Source: Paenibacillus_D sp047238105
GTDB lineage: Bacteria > Bacillota > Bacilli > Paenibacillales > Paenibacillaceae
Assembly: GCF_047238105.1 (NCBI RefSeq)
Contig: NZ_JBDFMD010000001.1
Span: 6,820,001 to 6,884,000 of the forward strand
DNA: 64,000 nucleotides
Reading direction: 5' to 3'
Shown here piece after piece: positions 1 through 9,238 of this stretch. Position numbers and translations under genes: made by a program. The notes under the pieces were generated by a model. The model was not told the DNA's origin, did not search any database, and saw only the letters and a program-made list of their open reading frames with translations. Position 1 is the first letter of the stretch; the number at the start of each line of letters is the position of its first letter.

Positions 1-525
1 GATGATGTCGCCATCTATAACTCGATCCCAACAGCGGAAGGCGCAGTCATGCTGGCCATCCAGAATACGGACATTACGATTCACGGAGCAGAGTGCATCG
101 TGCTCGGTCTGGGTCGTACAGGGTTTACCTTGGCCAGAACGCTCCAGGGACTGGGGGCTTCCGTGAAGGCGGGGGTCCGCAGCGAAGCTGATTTTGCAAG
201 AGCGCACGAGATGGGGTTCCGGCCATTTTACACCACGGATCTGCTGCCTCAGATGAGCAACCCCGACTTGATTTTTAATACAATTCCGACTATGATAGTC
301 ACAGCGCAAATGATCGCGAATTTGCCTTCGCGCGCAGTTATTATCGATCTAGCCTCCAAGCCGGGCGGTACTGATTTCCGCTTCGCCGAGAGGCGCGGAA
401 TCAAGGCGATCTTAGCGCCTGGTCTCCCCGGAATCGTCGCTCCCAGAACAGCAGGACGCATCATGGCGGATTGCTTGAGTCGGTTAATTCAGGACGATTT
501 ACAATTGCGGGGGGATGGACGATGA
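1..525 (+). CDS. dpaA: Dipicolinate synthase subunit A, C-terminal part (5' end outside window)
   Basis: The reading frame is open from base 1, so the gene starts upstream and about the last 174 residues are present. DpaA with DpaB makes dipicolinate from a lysine-pathway intermediate in the mother cell; dipicolinate then fills the spore core. A Rossmann dinucleotide-binding loop (GLGRTG) lies about 38 residues into the visible part, followed by the conserved region ending in GLPGIVAPRTAG. The stop overlaps the dpaB start as ATGA, showing translational coupling. In B. subtilis this operon is transcribed by sigma-K; the promoter here lies outside the window. Identification rests on sequence and on neighbour order. 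Confidence 0.93.
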   Translation, partial: DDVAIYNSIPTAEGAVMLAIQNTDITIHGAECIVLGLGRTGFTLARTLQGLGASVKAGVRSEADFARAHEMGFRPFYTTDLLPQMSNPDLIFNTIPTMIVTAQMIANLPSRAVIIDLASKPGGTDFRFAERRGIKAILAPGLPGIVAPRTAGRIMADCLSRLIQDDLQLRGDGR

Positions 526-1121
526 ACTGGCAAGGCAAAACGGTCGGCTATGCTTTATCCGGATCACATTGTACCTTTGCGGAGGTTATGCCGCAGATCC
601 AGAGGTTTATAGATGCAGGCGCCGGGGTGGTGCCGATTGTCACCTCTACGATCATGACGACCGACACGAGGTTCGGTACATCGGAAGAGTGGCAGCGGCA
701 GCTCAAAGCCATCACCGGCAACGAGATTATCTCTACGATCTTACAAGCAGAGCCGCTAGGGCCTTCCAAATTGCTGGATGTACTCGTAATTGCCCCGTGT
801 ACGGGCAATACGACCAGCAAGCTGGCCAATGCGATGACCGACAGCGCCGTCCTGATGGCGGCGAAGGCACAGATGCGCAACGGCCGCCCGGTCGTGCTGG
901 CGATCTCGACCAATGACGGGCTGGGCCTCAACGCTGCCAACATCGCCAAGCTGCTCGTGACGAAAAACATTTATTTTGTGCCCTTTGGTCAGGATAACCC
1001 GCAGCAAAAGCCGAATTCACTGGTTGCCCGGATGGATCTGGTGGTGGAGGCTTGCGAAGCTGCGATTGCAGGCCAGCAGCTGCAGCCGATGGTTATCGAG
1101 CGCTTTAATTATGGAAGCTGA
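522..1121 (+). CDS. dpaB: Dipicolinate synthase subunit B (flavoprotein-like)
   Basis: This 199-residue protein has the usual DpaB length. It starts with MNWQGKTVGYALSGSHCTF, the flavoprotein-family N-terminus, and contains the VIAPCTGNTTSKLANAMTD segment typical of the family. The start is the ATG in the ATGA overlap with dpaA, with a purine-rich GGGGGGATGG site just upstream; a longer upstream reading would run far into dpaA. It acts with DpaA in dipicolinate synthesis during sporulation. Only about 16 bases separate its stop from dapG, so dpaA-dpaB-dapG appear to be one transcript, without the asd gene usually found here. Confidence 0.95.
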   Translation: MNWQGKTVGYALSGSHCTFAEVMPQIQRFIDAGAGVVPIVTSTIMTTDTRFGTSEEWQRQLKAITGNEIISTILQAEPLGPSKLLDVLVIAPCTGNTTSKLANAMTDSAVLMAAKAQMRNGRPVVLAISTNDGLGLNAANIAKLLVTKNIYFVPFGQDNPQQKPNSLVARMDLVVEACEAAIAGQQLQPMVIERFNYGS

Positions 1122-1137
1122 CCGGGGTATGAAGGCA

Positions 1138-2343
1138 ATGAATATACTCGTTCAAAAATTTGGCGGAACTTCCTTGTCCTCTTCCGAAGCCAGAGAGCAT
1201 GTAGTACGCCATATCGAGAGGGAGCGGCAGCGACATCGTCTTGTTGTTGTCGTTTCTGCTATGGGCAGGAGCGGTGAACCTTATGCGACGGATTCCCTGC
1301 TTGAGCTGGCTGATAAAGGAGAAACGCTGCCAGCACGCGAGCGTGATCTGCTGCTCTGCTGCGGCGAGATCATCTCAGCTGTGACGATGTGCGGCTTGCT
1401 GCAGACACGAGGTATCGATGCCGTCGCGCTTACCGGCGGACAGGCGGGGATTGTCACCGACAGTCATCATGGTCAGGCCCAGATTGTCGATATGCAGACC
1501 GGAGCCGTCATCAGCCATCTGCAGCAAGGCAAAGTCGTCATCGTCGCAGGTTTTCAAGGCAGGACGGAATCCGGGGAATGGACGACGCTGGGCCGCGGCG
1601 GCAGCGACACTTCGGCCACTGCGCTTGGTGCAGCGCTGCAGGCGGTGAGAGCTGATATCTACACCGATGTCAGCGGCATCCTGACGGCCGATCCGAGGTT
1701 TGTCGAGAATGCACGTCCGCTCAGTCATGTTGGCTACGCGGAGATGTGCAATATGGCCAGGCAAGGCGCCAAAGTGATCCATCCTCGGGCAGTGGAGATT
1801 GCCGCTCAGGCCAATCTGCCGCTGCGCGTCCGCTCGACGTTCTCGGACGAGGAGGGGACGCTGGTCTCCGGTCCGCTGCAGGCAGCAGCGGCTGTGAAAG
1901 ACCGCCATGTCACTGGCATTGCGCATGTGGCAGGCATCACCCAGTTGTCTGTCCAGGCGCGTGATCAGGAGAGCGACATGCAGCTCCAGGTGTTCCAGGC
2001 CATGGCCAAGCACGGGATCAGCGTTGATTTCATCAATGTGACGCCGAGCGGCGCAGTATATACGGTGTTCGATGCCGATGCCGCTCAGGCGCTGGATGTA
2101 CTGAGCCAGATCGGGTACTCGCCGCAGGCTGTACACGGCTGCGCCAAAGTGTCGGTCATCGGCGGCGGCATGAACGGCGTGCCGGGCATCATGGCCTCTA
2201 TCGTCGAAGCACTGACCAAAAGCGGGATTACGATCCTGCAGTCGGCGGATTCCAATTCGACGATCTGGGTGCTGGTAGCAGAGGAGGAGATGGTGCCAGC
2301 GCTCAGGGCACTTCATGCAAAATTCGAACTTCATCTTCCATAG
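1138..2343 (+). CDS. dapG: Aspartate kinase (DapG type)
   Basis: The predicted protein is 401 residues, close to the 404 of B. subtilis DapG. It phosphorylates L-aspartate, the first step toward diaminopimelate, lysine and dipicolinate. The kinase domain begins with VQKFGGTSL and holds the GRGGSDTSA substrate loop at about residues 150-160. Two C-terminal ACT regions (about 265-400) should bind the effector; the family in B. subtilis responds to meso-diaminopimelate. I chose the ATG at 1138, giving MNILVQKFGG; an in-frame ATG at 1129 adds three residues and cannot be excluded. It sits directly behind dpaB and ahead of dapA. Confidence 0.93.
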   Translation: MNILVQKFGGTSLSSSEAREHVVRHIERERQRHRLVVVVSAMGRSGEPYATDSLLELADKGETLPARERDLLLCCGEIISAVTMCGLLQTRGIDAVALTGGQAGIVTDSHHGQAQIVDMQTGAVISHLQQGKVVIVAGFQGRTESGEWTTLGRGGSDTSATALGAALQAVRADIYTDVSGILTADPRFVENARPLSHVGYAEMCNMARQGAKVIHPRAVEIAAQANLPLRVRSTFSDEEGTLVSGPLQAAAAVKDRHVTGIAHVAGITQLSVQARDQESDMQLQVFQAMAKHGISVDFINVTPSGAVYTVFDADAAQALDVLSQIGYSPQAVHGCAKVSVIGGGMNGVPGIMASIVEALTKSGITILQSADSNSTIWVLVAEEEMVPALRALHAKFELHLP

Positions 2344-2406
2344 AGGAAAAGTTAATGGTATAAATATAGGATAAAGAAGCTTTCATTGAGTTTAGGAGGA
2401 TTCAGG

Positions 2407-3279
2407 ATGGATTTTGGGAGATTAGTGACTGCGATGGTCACCCCGTTTGATGTGCAAGGTCAGATTGATTGGGACACGACGGGACGATTGATTGATTATT
2501 TAATAGATGAACAGCAAAGCGAGAGCCTGGTCGTCTCCGGTACTACTGGAGAGTCCCCGACATTGACTGACGAAGAGAAAGTGGAGCTCTTCCGCTTTGC
2601 GGTCCAGCATGCGAACGGGCGTTGCAAGATCATTGCAGGAACGGGGAGCAACAATACCGCCCATTCCATGCATCTGACGCAGAAAGCCGAGGAGGCTGGC
2701 GTCGATGGAATCCTTTTAGTCGTGCCCTATTATAACCGTCCGAGCCAGGAGGGCTTGTATCAGCATTTCAAGGCAATCGCGCAGTCAACCAAGCTGCCTG
2801 TCATGCTCTACAATGTACCTGGTCGTACAGGTGCGAACCTGAGTGCGGCGACGACGCTCCGGTTGGCGCATATCGAGAATGTCGTAGCAACCAAAGAATG
2901 CGCTTCGCTGGATCAGTTGACCCATATTATCAGCGCTGCCCCCGAGGGTTTCCTCGTCTATGGCGGCGACGACAGCATGACGCTGCCCGTTCTTGCGATC
3001 GGCGGACACGGCATCGTCAGCGTGGCGAGTCATGTCATCGGACCACAAATGAAACGGATGATTGAAGCCTATCTGCAGGGCAACGTCAAGGAAGCTGCCA
3101 GACTGCATGGCCAATATCATCCGATGTTCAAAGGTATTTTTGATGCTCCGCACCCGGTTCCCAATCCGGTGGCCATCAAATTTATTTTAGGCATGAGCGG
3201 CATGCATGTGGGCGGCGTCAGGCTGCCGCTTGTCGATGTAACCGATCAGGAAGCTGAATTTTTGCGCAAACTGCTGTAA
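2407..3279 (+). CDS. dapA: 4-hydroxy-tetrahydrodipicolinate synthase
   Basis: The enzyme condenses pyruvate with aspartate semialdehyde, the branch point to lysine, peptidoglycan diaminopimelate and dipicolinate. It is 290 residues, as in B. subtilis. Visible family motifs are GTTGESPTL near residue 43, the PYYNRPSQEG segment near 105, the YNVPGRT tyrosine region near 133, and the Schiff-base lysine in VATKECA near 161. The start at ATG 2407 has AGGAGGA at 2396-2402. A TTG reading at 2386 would begin before that site and was rejected. A strong terminator follows, so this is probably the last gene of the dpa-dap transcript. Confidence 0.96.
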   Translation: MDFGRLVTAMVTPFDVQGQIDWDTTGRLIDYLIDEQQSESLVVSGTTGESPTLTDEEKVELFRFAVQHANGRCKIIAGTGSNNTAHSMHLTQKAEEAGVDGILLVVPYYNRPSQEGLYQHFKAIAQSTKLPVMLYNVPGRTGANLSAATTLRLAHIENVVATKECASLDQLTHIISAAPEGFLVYGGDDSMTLPVLAIGGHGIVSVASHVIGPQMKRMIEAYLQGNVKEAARLHGQYHPMFKGIFDAPHPVPNPVAIKFILGMSGMHVGGVRLPLVDVTDQEAEFLRKLL

Positions 3280-3303
3280 TCAGCCCCTTTTGGAGCTTAT
3301 ATA

Positions 3304-3338
3304 GGAGCCGGTGCGGTCAGCACCGGCTCCTTTATTTT
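3304..3338 (+). terminator. Rho-independent terminator after dapA
   Basis: An 11-bp perfect stem (GGAGCCGGTGC with GCACCGGCTCC, 5-base loop) is followed by TTTATTTT. It closes the dpaA-dpaB-dapG-dapA transcript before the RNase J gene. Confidence 0.9.
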
Positions 3339-3415
3339 CGGACCTTGCCCATAAGTGATTGCGGGACTGGTTTTTCCATTGGTCAGGGAGTACATATTGC
3401 TGCCAGCGGATTGAC

Positions 3416-3445
3416 TTGTGTTTTATTAAATCAATCATGTATAAT
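3416..3445 (+). promoter_or_regulatory. Candidate sigma-A promoter of the RNase J gene
   Basis: A perfect TATAAT lies at 3440-3445. The best-spaced upstream hexamer is TTGTGT at 3416-3421 (18-base spacer); a better hexamer, TTGACT at 3411, would leave 23 bases. The leader to the GTG start at 3537 would be about 85 bases. Confidence 0.5.
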
Positions 3446-3536
3446 GGATTTCAAGTGACTGGGTGCGGCAATTTTTTTGAAAGTAAATACGAACGTTTGG
3501 AGAAGCGTTACACGAACATAGGAGGTAAAGATAGAC

Positions 3537-5216
3537 GTGTCAAAAAAGAATAATCAAGATAAACTGCTGATCTTTGCATTGGGCGGAGTAGGTGAGATCG
3601 GCAAAAATATGTATGTCATTCAGTATGGAAGCGACATCGTTGTCGTAGATTCAGGGTTAAAGTTTCCGGAAGAGGACATGCTGGGGATCGACATCGTTAT
3701 CCCGGATATCACCTATCTGAAGGAAAATCGGGATAAGGTGAGAGGCATTCTCATTACACATGGTCACGAGGACCATATCGGCGGATTGCCTTATGTGCTC
3801 AAGAACCTCAACGTGCCGGTCTACGCTACCAAGCTTACGATTGGACTGATCGAGGGCAAGCTGAAGGAAGCAGGACTGCTGGGTGAGACTAAGCGGATTC
3901 TGATCAATGCCGACTCCGAAGTCGAGCTTGGCCAGATCAAGGCTACGTTCTTCCGTACGAATCACAGTATCCCGGATTCGGTAGGCGTATGTCTGGATAC
4001 ACCCGAAGGCATCGTTGTCCATACAGGTGACTTCAAGTTCGACCACACGCCGGTCAATGACCAGTATGCTGACCTTCAGCGGATGGCCGGAATCGGCAGC
4101 CGCGGCGTACTTGCTCTGCTGTCGGACAGCACCAATGCGGAACGTCCCGGATTCACACCGTCGGAGAGCAACATCGGCAATGAGTTCGAAGATATCTTCC
4201 GCAAATCGACGCAGCGGGTGATCGTGGCTACGTTTGCGTCCAATGTTCACCGGATCCAACAGGTCATCAATGCCGCAATGGCAACCAAGCGGAAGCTTGC
4301 CGTCATCGGACGGAGTATGGTTAACGTAGTCAGCATTGCTTCCGAGCTTGGGTACCTTAATATTCCTGAAGGCATGCTGATTGAGCCGGATGAGGTGAAC
4401 CGTCTGGCTGCGGATCGCGTGGTTGTTCTCTCGACGGGGAGTCAGGGCGAGCCGATGTCCGCGCTGACACGGATGGCACGCTCAACGCACCGCAAGATCG
4501 ACATCTTGCCGGGAGATACTGTCATCATCGCGGCGACACCGATCCCTGGCAATGAGAAGTACGTCGGCCGTACGGTGGACGAGCTATTCCGCCTTGGCGC
4601 CAATGTTATCTATGGCCCAGGCTCCGTCTCTGGCGTTCATGTGTCCGGACACGGCAGCCAGGAAGAGCTCAAGCTGATGCTGAACCTGATCAAGCCGAAG
4701 TACTTCATCCCGATTCACGGGGAGTATCGGATGCTGCGCCAGCACGCACTGTTGGCTGAAGCGATCGGCATGGAGCGGGAGAACATCTTCCTCGTCGATA
4801 ACGGCGACACGGTAGAGATCGCCGGCGGCAAAGCCCGCAAAGGCAATAAAGTGCCTGCAGGGAACATCCTGATCGACGGCCTCGGCGTCGGCGATGTCGG
4901 CAATATCGTCTTGCGTGATCGCAAATTGCTGTCCCAGGATGGCATCCTGGTCGTCGTCGTCACACTGAGCAAGCAGGATGGCAAGATCCTGTCAGGACCG
5001 GATATCATCTCGCGCGGTTTCGTCTACGTCAGAGAATCGGAGGGACTGCTCGACGAAGCCAACCGGATCGTCACGTCCACCTTGAACAAGCTGATGAACG
5101 ACAAGGTCAACGAATGGGCATCGCTCAAGACCAATGTCAAGGATGCGCTGGGTCGATTCCTGTACGAGCAGACCCGCCGCCGTCCGATGATTCTGCCAAT
5201 TATAATGGAAGTTTGA
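3537..5216 (+). CDS. rnj: Ribonuclease J (beta-CASP metallo-ribonuclease)
   Basis: This 559-residue cytoplasmic protein is an RNase J with 5'-exo/endonuclease activity in mRNA decay and rRNA maturation. The metallo-beta-lactamase motif HGHEDH is intact at residues 75-80, and later metal/beta-CASP motifs (HTGDFKFD; LLSDSTNAERPG; STGSQGEP; HVSGHGSQEE; IPIHGEYR) are all present. The start is GTG 3537 with AGGAGGT at 3520-3526. Its place after dapA and before tepA matches rnjB (ymfA) in B. subtilis, but the complete zinc motif is what is expected of a catalytically strong J1-type enzyme. J1 versus J2 cannot be settled without the paralogue. Confidence 0.93.
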   Translation: MSKKNNQDKLLIFALGGVGEIGKNMYVIQYGSDIVVVDSGLKFPEEDMLGIDIVIPDITYLKENRDKVRGILITHGHEDHIGGLPYVLKNLNVPVYATKLTIGLIEGKLKEAGLLGETKRILINADSEVELGQIKATFFRTNHSIPDSVGVCLDTPEGIVVHTGDFKFDHTPVNDQYADLQRMAGIGSRGVLALLSDSTNAERPGFTPSESNIGNEFEDIFRKSTQRVIVATFASNVHRIQQVINAAMATKRKLAVIGRSMVNVVSIASELGYLNIPEGMLIEPDEVNRLAADRVVVLSTGSQGEPMSALTRMARSTHRKIDILPGDTVIIAATPIPGNEKYVGRTVDELFRLGANVIYGPGSVSGVHVSGHGSQEELKLMLNLIKPKYFIPIHGEYRMLRQHALLAEAIGMERENIFLVDNGDTVEIAGGKARKGNKVPAGNILIDGLGVGDVGNIVLRDRKLLSQDGILVVVVTLSKQDGKILSGPDIISRGFVYVRESEGLLDEANRIVTSTLNKLMNDKVNEWASLKTNVKDALGRFLYEQTRRRPMILPIIMEV

Positions 5217-5239
5217 TTATCAACTCTACCTAGCCACTG

Positions 5240-5283
5240 GCCATTGATGTGCTCTTTCTCCAGGAGCCGTCAATGGCGTTTTT
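5240..5283 (+). terminator. Terminator after RNase J gene
   Basis: GCCATTGA at 5240-5247 pairs with TCAATGGC at 5270-5277, with an inner GCTC/GAGC extension, followed by a run of T from 5279. Confidence 0.75.
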
Positions 5284-5429
5284 GCGTCCGGATTATCGGT
5301 CGCACAGCAGCTTGGACTGTATAAAACAAACTTCTGGACCCATACTATGACAAGCTGAAGTGCGGGCCCGGATGAGACCAGAATCAGCTGTCCGGACGTG
5401 CCAGTAATCCGAGCCAGGAGGCAGATGCG

Positions 5430-6197
5430 ATGATGATGTACAGAGGCAATTATACAAATCAGGAACAACCCCAGCCGCAACCCGATCCTTCCATTCCAGT
5501 TATGCCGGAGAAGCCGAGGTCACCTGTCGTCGATACGATTCAGCAATTGGGACAAACAACAGTCCCCGTATTGGAGTCCAATATTTTCTGCATGACGATC
5601 ATCGGGCAGGTCGAAGGACATCTCGTGCTGCCGCCCCAAAATAAAACGACCAAATATGAACATCTGATCCCGCAATTGGTCGCTGCTGAGCAGAATCCCA
5701 AGATCGAAGGCGTGCTGATCGTTCTGAATACGGTAGGCGGGGATGTCGAAGCCGGACTGGCGATCGCCGAGATGATCGCTTCGTTGTCCAAACCTTCGGT
5801 GACCATTGTCCTTGGCGGCGGTCATTCGATCGGCGTACCTATTGCAGTGGCAGGCAATATGTCGTTTATCGCAGAGACGGCTACGATGACGATCCATCCT
5901 ATCCGACTTAACGGCCTCGTCATTGGCGTGCCGCAAACGTTCGAATATCTGGACAAAATGCAGGAGCGGGTTGTCCGCTTCGTTATGTCACATTCGCGGA
6001 TCTCGGAACAGAAATTCAAAGAGCTCATGTTCAAAACCGGAGAATTGACCCGTGATATCGGCACTACAGTCATCGGCGCTGATGCAGTGACCTACGGACT
6101 TATCGACGCCGTTGGCGGAGTCGGCGCGGCTATCCGTGAGCTGAACAGAAGGATTGAGGAAAACCGGGCTCTGGCGGCAGGGGCGATGATGCAATGA
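5430..6197 (+). CDS. tepA: ClpP-family serine protease TepA (YmfB)
   Basis: The protein is 255 residues and belongs to the ClpP/S14 superfamily branch known as TepA, once called a translocation-enhancing peptidase. VNTVGGDVEAGLAIAEMI is the oxyanion/helix segment, and GGGHSIGVPIAVAG carries the candidate nucleophile serine. The first 40 residues are Pro/Gln-rich. Of three consecutive ATG codons, 5430 is best spaced from AGGAGG at 5416-5421. The gene precedes ylzJ and spoIIIE as in B. subtilis. The function is family knowledge; the true substrates are not clear. Confidence 0.9.
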   Translation: MMMYRGNYTNQEQPQPQPDPSIPVMPEKPRSPVVDTIQQLGQTTVPVLESNIFCMTIIGQVEGHLVLPPQNKTTKYEHLIPQLVAAEQNPKIEGVLIVLNTVGGDVEAGLAIAEMIASLSKPSVTIVLGGGHSIGVPIAVAGNMSFIAETATMTIHPIRLNGLVIGVPQTFEYLDKMQERVVRFVMSHSRISEQKFKELMFKTGELTRDIGTTVIGADAVTYGLIDAVGGVGAAIRELNRRIEENRALAAGAMMQ

Positions 6198-6418
6198 TTC
6201 TTCACACCACCGTGCCACTGGAGATCGTACTGGAAGGATGGGACAGGGAGCGCGAAGCGTCGCTCGTTATCGAGAGGCAAGGCATTCGCATGGAGGTGGA
6301 ATCCGTCTCTCCGGGGATCGGCCGCATTGTTCGTCTGCTGGATTGCAGTTTATATGATTATCTGGAGCCCAGCTTGATGCCAGGCAGTCTCATTATGTTG
6401 GAACAGCAGGATTTGTAG
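6194..6418 (+). CDS. ylzJ: YlzJ-like small protein
   Basis: This 74-residue acidic protein starts in an ATGA overlap with tepA, so the two are co-translated. Its composition and position between tepA and spoIIIE match the YlzJ-like family of spore formers. The C-terminal part (DYLEPSLMPGSLIMLEQ) is the most family-like section. There is no transmembrane segment or signal peptide. Function is unknown. Confidence 0.8.
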   Translation: MILHTTVPLEIVLEGWDREREASLVIERQGIRMEVESVSPGIGRIVRLLDCSLYDYLEPSLMPGSLIMLEQQDL

Positions 6419-6451
6419 GTTCCCCAAGTGATAGGAAGCTGGGAACAAATG

Positions 6452-6460
6452 TGCTATAAT
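6452..6460 (+). promoter_or_regulatory. Extended -10 promoter for spoIIIE
   Basis: TGC followed by TATAAT (6455-6460) forms an extended -10 element; the -35 region is poor. Transcription would begin near 6467, which rules out the in-frame ATG at 6459 and supports the TTG start at 6483. Confidence 0.55.
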
Positions 6461-6482
6461 GGGTTATCGAGAGGTGACCAAG

Positions 6483-9119
6483 TTGGCAAAACGCAAACGA
6501 AGGAAGAAGTCAATCGGCATGACCTTAAAATATGAGGTGTATGGCATCTTGCTGATAACGATATCCGTTATAGCCTTGTCCGGGGAAGCGGTCGTCGGCC
6601 GCTCCCTTTCCAAGCTGTTCGGTTTATTTTTGGGCAAGTTTTATTTTGTGCTGGCGCTTGTCGGCATTTATGTAGGTCTGACAGTGATGGTCAAGCGGGC
6701 TTGGCCCAGCGGCTGGTCCCCTCGGAAAAGCGGTGTCCTGCTGTTTGTCCTGGCTTTGACGCTTATGAGCTCGATCGCCGAGATTAACGCCAAGTTTATC
6801 GGTGTTGAAGCATCGACGACGCTTACAGCCGGGACGATCCTTCAAACGTTGGGCAGCGATATCCGGGGGGAGCTGCTGACAGCCAGCGTCCAGCCGGAAA
6901 CCCCGATGATGAGCAAGCCGATTAGCGGGGGATATGCCGGCGCAGTACAATATTCGATCCTGTTTTGGCTGTTCGGCAATATCGGGGCCCGTTTTGTCCT
7001 GATTGTCATGTTCGCGATATCCATAATGCTCATTACAGGAAAGTCCTATGTAGAACTCATTCGCACCCTAAGCAGCAAGCTTGGCAGGCTGTACACCTTG
7101 CTCCGGCTCAAGTTCAAGAGCAGCAAGCGTTCTGCGGCCAAGACATCTGCCAAACGATCCACGGCAGCGACTGCAGCAATACATAATGATCCAATCGAGC
7201 CTGACGAGCTGGCGCCTTATGACCCTTACGCTCCAGATGACCACGAGGGTCCGCAGCTCCCGGTAGACGAACCGGGGAAGAAACCGGCGTTTTTTAGTTG
7301 GCTTCGGGATTATGCGGACAAGCTGCGGAAGGAGCCGGTAACGAACGATAAGACGAATCCTGTGCAGCAAGGCGAGGATCTGGAGGAGGAACAGCCGGGT
7401 TGGCAGCCCGAGACTAAGAGCTATGGCATGGAACAGGACGATGTCCGGGAAGTTCCTTTATGGCAAGATACAGAGGCTTCTGCTGCCGACGACACGCCAC
7501 AGTCAGAAGAGCCGCAATGGCCTGACACGCTCATGCCGGAAATTGCAGAAGAAGCCGGTGAAGCGGAAACCGAAGGTGGATTGTTGCTGGTGCAAGAAAG
7601 CGACGATCCAACAACGGGCGAGGAAGAAGAGGGCGTTATAAGATCGGCAGCTGAAGCAGACGATGGGGATCCGGCTCAAGTCATTACCTCGACGGTCAAG
7701 CCCTACCGGCTGCCGCCTCTGTCCCTCCTCGCCAGGCCGAACGGCCACGGCAAATCCGGACCGGAGGGGGCTCTGGAGTCCAGGCGCAAGCTGGAAGCGA
7801 CGCTGGAGAGCTTTGGCGTCAAGGCCAATGTACTTGATGTCGTACGCGGACCAGCGGTAACCCGTTATGAGGTGCAGCCTGCGACAGGAGTAAAGGTGAG
7901 CCGGATCGTCGGACTGACCGATGACATAGCGTTGGCCCTGGCGGCCAAGGATATCCGGATGGAAGCGCCGATCCCTGGCAAATCGGCGATCGGGATCGAA
8001 GTGCCCAACACGGAAGTGTCGGTCGTTACTATGCGAGAGGTGATGGAGACGTCTGCATTTCAAAGGGCCGCCTCCAAGATGTCGATCGTCTTCGGACGAG
8101 ATATCGCGGGCACGCCGATCGTCGGCGATCTGGCCCGGATGCCCCATCTGCTCGTCGCGGGGGCGACGGGCTCAGGCAAATCCGTCTGTATCAACGGGAT
8201 CATAACGAGCATTCTCTACAAGGCCAAACCGGATGAAGTCCGATTCCTCATGATCGATCCCAAAATGGTCGAGCTCAATGTGTATAACGGTATTCCGCAT
8301 CTGCTGGCTCCTGTCGTCACCGACCCGCGCCGGGCATCGCTTGCCCTGAAGAAGATCGTCGTGGAGATGGAAAAGCGCTATGAGCTGTTCTCCAAATCGG
8401 GAACGCGCAATATCGAAGGGTATAATACGCTGATGGCCGACAATCCGGGTGCGGTACTTCCTTATATCGTGGTCATCGTCGACGAGCTGGCAGATCTTAT
8501 GATGATCGCTGCGAACGACGTAGAAGATGCGATCTGTCGACTCGCTCAGATGGCTCGCGCATCGGGAATCCATCTGATCATAGCGACCCAGCGGCCATCC
8601 GTTGATGTTATTACCGGTCTGATCAAAGCCAATATTCCATCCCGGATCGCGTTTGGCGTCTCCTCGCAAGTCGATTCGCGGACCATTCTGGATATGGTCG
8701 GCGCCGAGAAGCTGCTTGGCCGCGGGGATATGCTGTTCCTTCCGGTAGGCATGTCCAAGCCGATCCGTGTCCAAGGAGCATTTCTCTCGGATCAGGAAGT
8801 GGAGAGTATCGTCAGCTATTCACGAGGACAAGCAGAGGCTGATTACGCCGAAGACCTCGTTCCCGAAGTGGAGGAGATGGTCCAGGACGAGGACGAGAAC
8901 GTAGATGAGCTGTATGAACAAGCGGTTACGATCGTCGTCGAAGCCAAGCAGGCTTCGGTATCCTTGTTGCAGCGTCGGATGAGAGTCGGCTACACTAGAG
9001 CTGCCCGGCTGATTGATACGATGGAGGCCAAGGGGGTCGTCGGCCCTTACGAAGGCAGCAAGCCGCGTGAGGTGCTGATGTCGCCCGAGCAGTACCAAGC
9101 CGGCAAGATCACTTCGTGA
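6483..9119 (+). CDS. spoIIIE: DNA translocase SpoIIIE/FtsK
   Basis: An 878-residue membrane-anchored DNA pump that clears chromosomes from the closing septum, including packing the forespore during sporulation. About four transmembrane helices fill residues 20-175. A long acidic linker (about 220-420) follows. The RecA-like motor has Walker A GATGSGKS near residue 560 and Walker B IVIVDELADLMM near 665. A winged-helix gamma domain sits at the C-terminus (about 810-870). The TTG start gives MAKRKRRKKS, matching the basic SpoIIIE N-terminus, with GAGGTGA at 6471-6477. Position after tepA/ylzJ fits SpoIIIE rather than a second FtsK paralogue. Confidence 0.95.
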   Translation: MAKRKRRKKSIGMTLKYEVYGILLITISVIALSGEAVVGRSLSKLFGLFLGKFYFVLALVGIYVGLTVMVKRAWPSGWSPRKSGVLLFVLALTLMSSIAEINAKFIGVEASTTLTAGTILQTLGSDIRGELLTASVQPETPMMSKPISGGYAGAVQYSILFWLFGNIGARFVLIVMFAISIMLITGKSYVELIRTLSSKLGRLYTLLRLKFKSSKRSAAKTSAKRSTAATAAIHNDPIEPDELAPYDPYAPDDHEGPQLPVDEPGKKPAFFSWLRDYADKLRKEPVTNDKTNPVQQGEDLEEEQPGWQPETKSYGMEQDDVREVPLWQDTEASAADDTPQSEEPQWPDTLMPEIAEEAGEAETEGGLLLVQESDDPTTGEEEEGVIRSAAEADDGDPAQVITSTVKPYRLPPLSLLARPNGHGKSGPEGALESRRKLEATLESFGVKANVLDVVRGPAVTRYEVQPATGVKVSRIVGLTDDIALALAAKDIRMEAPIPGKSAIGIEVPNTEVSVVTMREVMETSAFQRAASKMSIVFGRDIAGTPIVGDLARMPHLLVAGATGSGKSVCINGIITSILYKAKPDEVRFLMIDPKMVELNVYNGIPHLLAPVVTDPRRASLALKKIVVEMEKRYELFSKSGTRNIEGYNTLMADNPGAVLPYIVVIVDELADLMMIAANDVEDAICRLAQMARASGIHLIIATQRPSVDVITGLIKANIPSRIAFGVSSQVDSRTILDMVGAEKLLGRGDMLFLPVGMSKPIRVQGAFLSDQEVESIVSYSRGQAEADYAEDLVPEVEEMVQDEDENVDELYEQAVTIVVEAKQASVSLLQRRMRVGYTRAARLIDTMEAKGVVGPYEGSKPREVLMSPEQYQAGKITS

Positions 9120-9147
9120 CTGCTTTATTACCTTGATTGGAGAACAA

Positions 9148-9178
9148 TGCATAGAAGACCATGCGGTTAATCATACTA
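9148..9178 (+). promoter_or_regulatory. Candidate sigma-G-type promoter of sleB
   Basis: TGCATA at 9148-9153 and CATACTA at 9172-9178 are separated by 18 bases, close to the forespore sigma-G/F pattern (TGAATA, 17-18, CATACTA). The inferred start near 9185 excludes translation from the ATG at 9161. Confidence 0.7.
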
Positions 9179-9238
9179 GGATCAAGCGCTTCTCGCAGAA
9201 TGATGTATCATTACGCACAGAAAGGCTTGATCCGACCT

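Noticed and set aside
6459..6482. ATG 6459 as spoIIIE start
   Set aside because: It overlaps the -10 element and would precede the ribosome site; the TTG at 6483 gives the family N-terminus.
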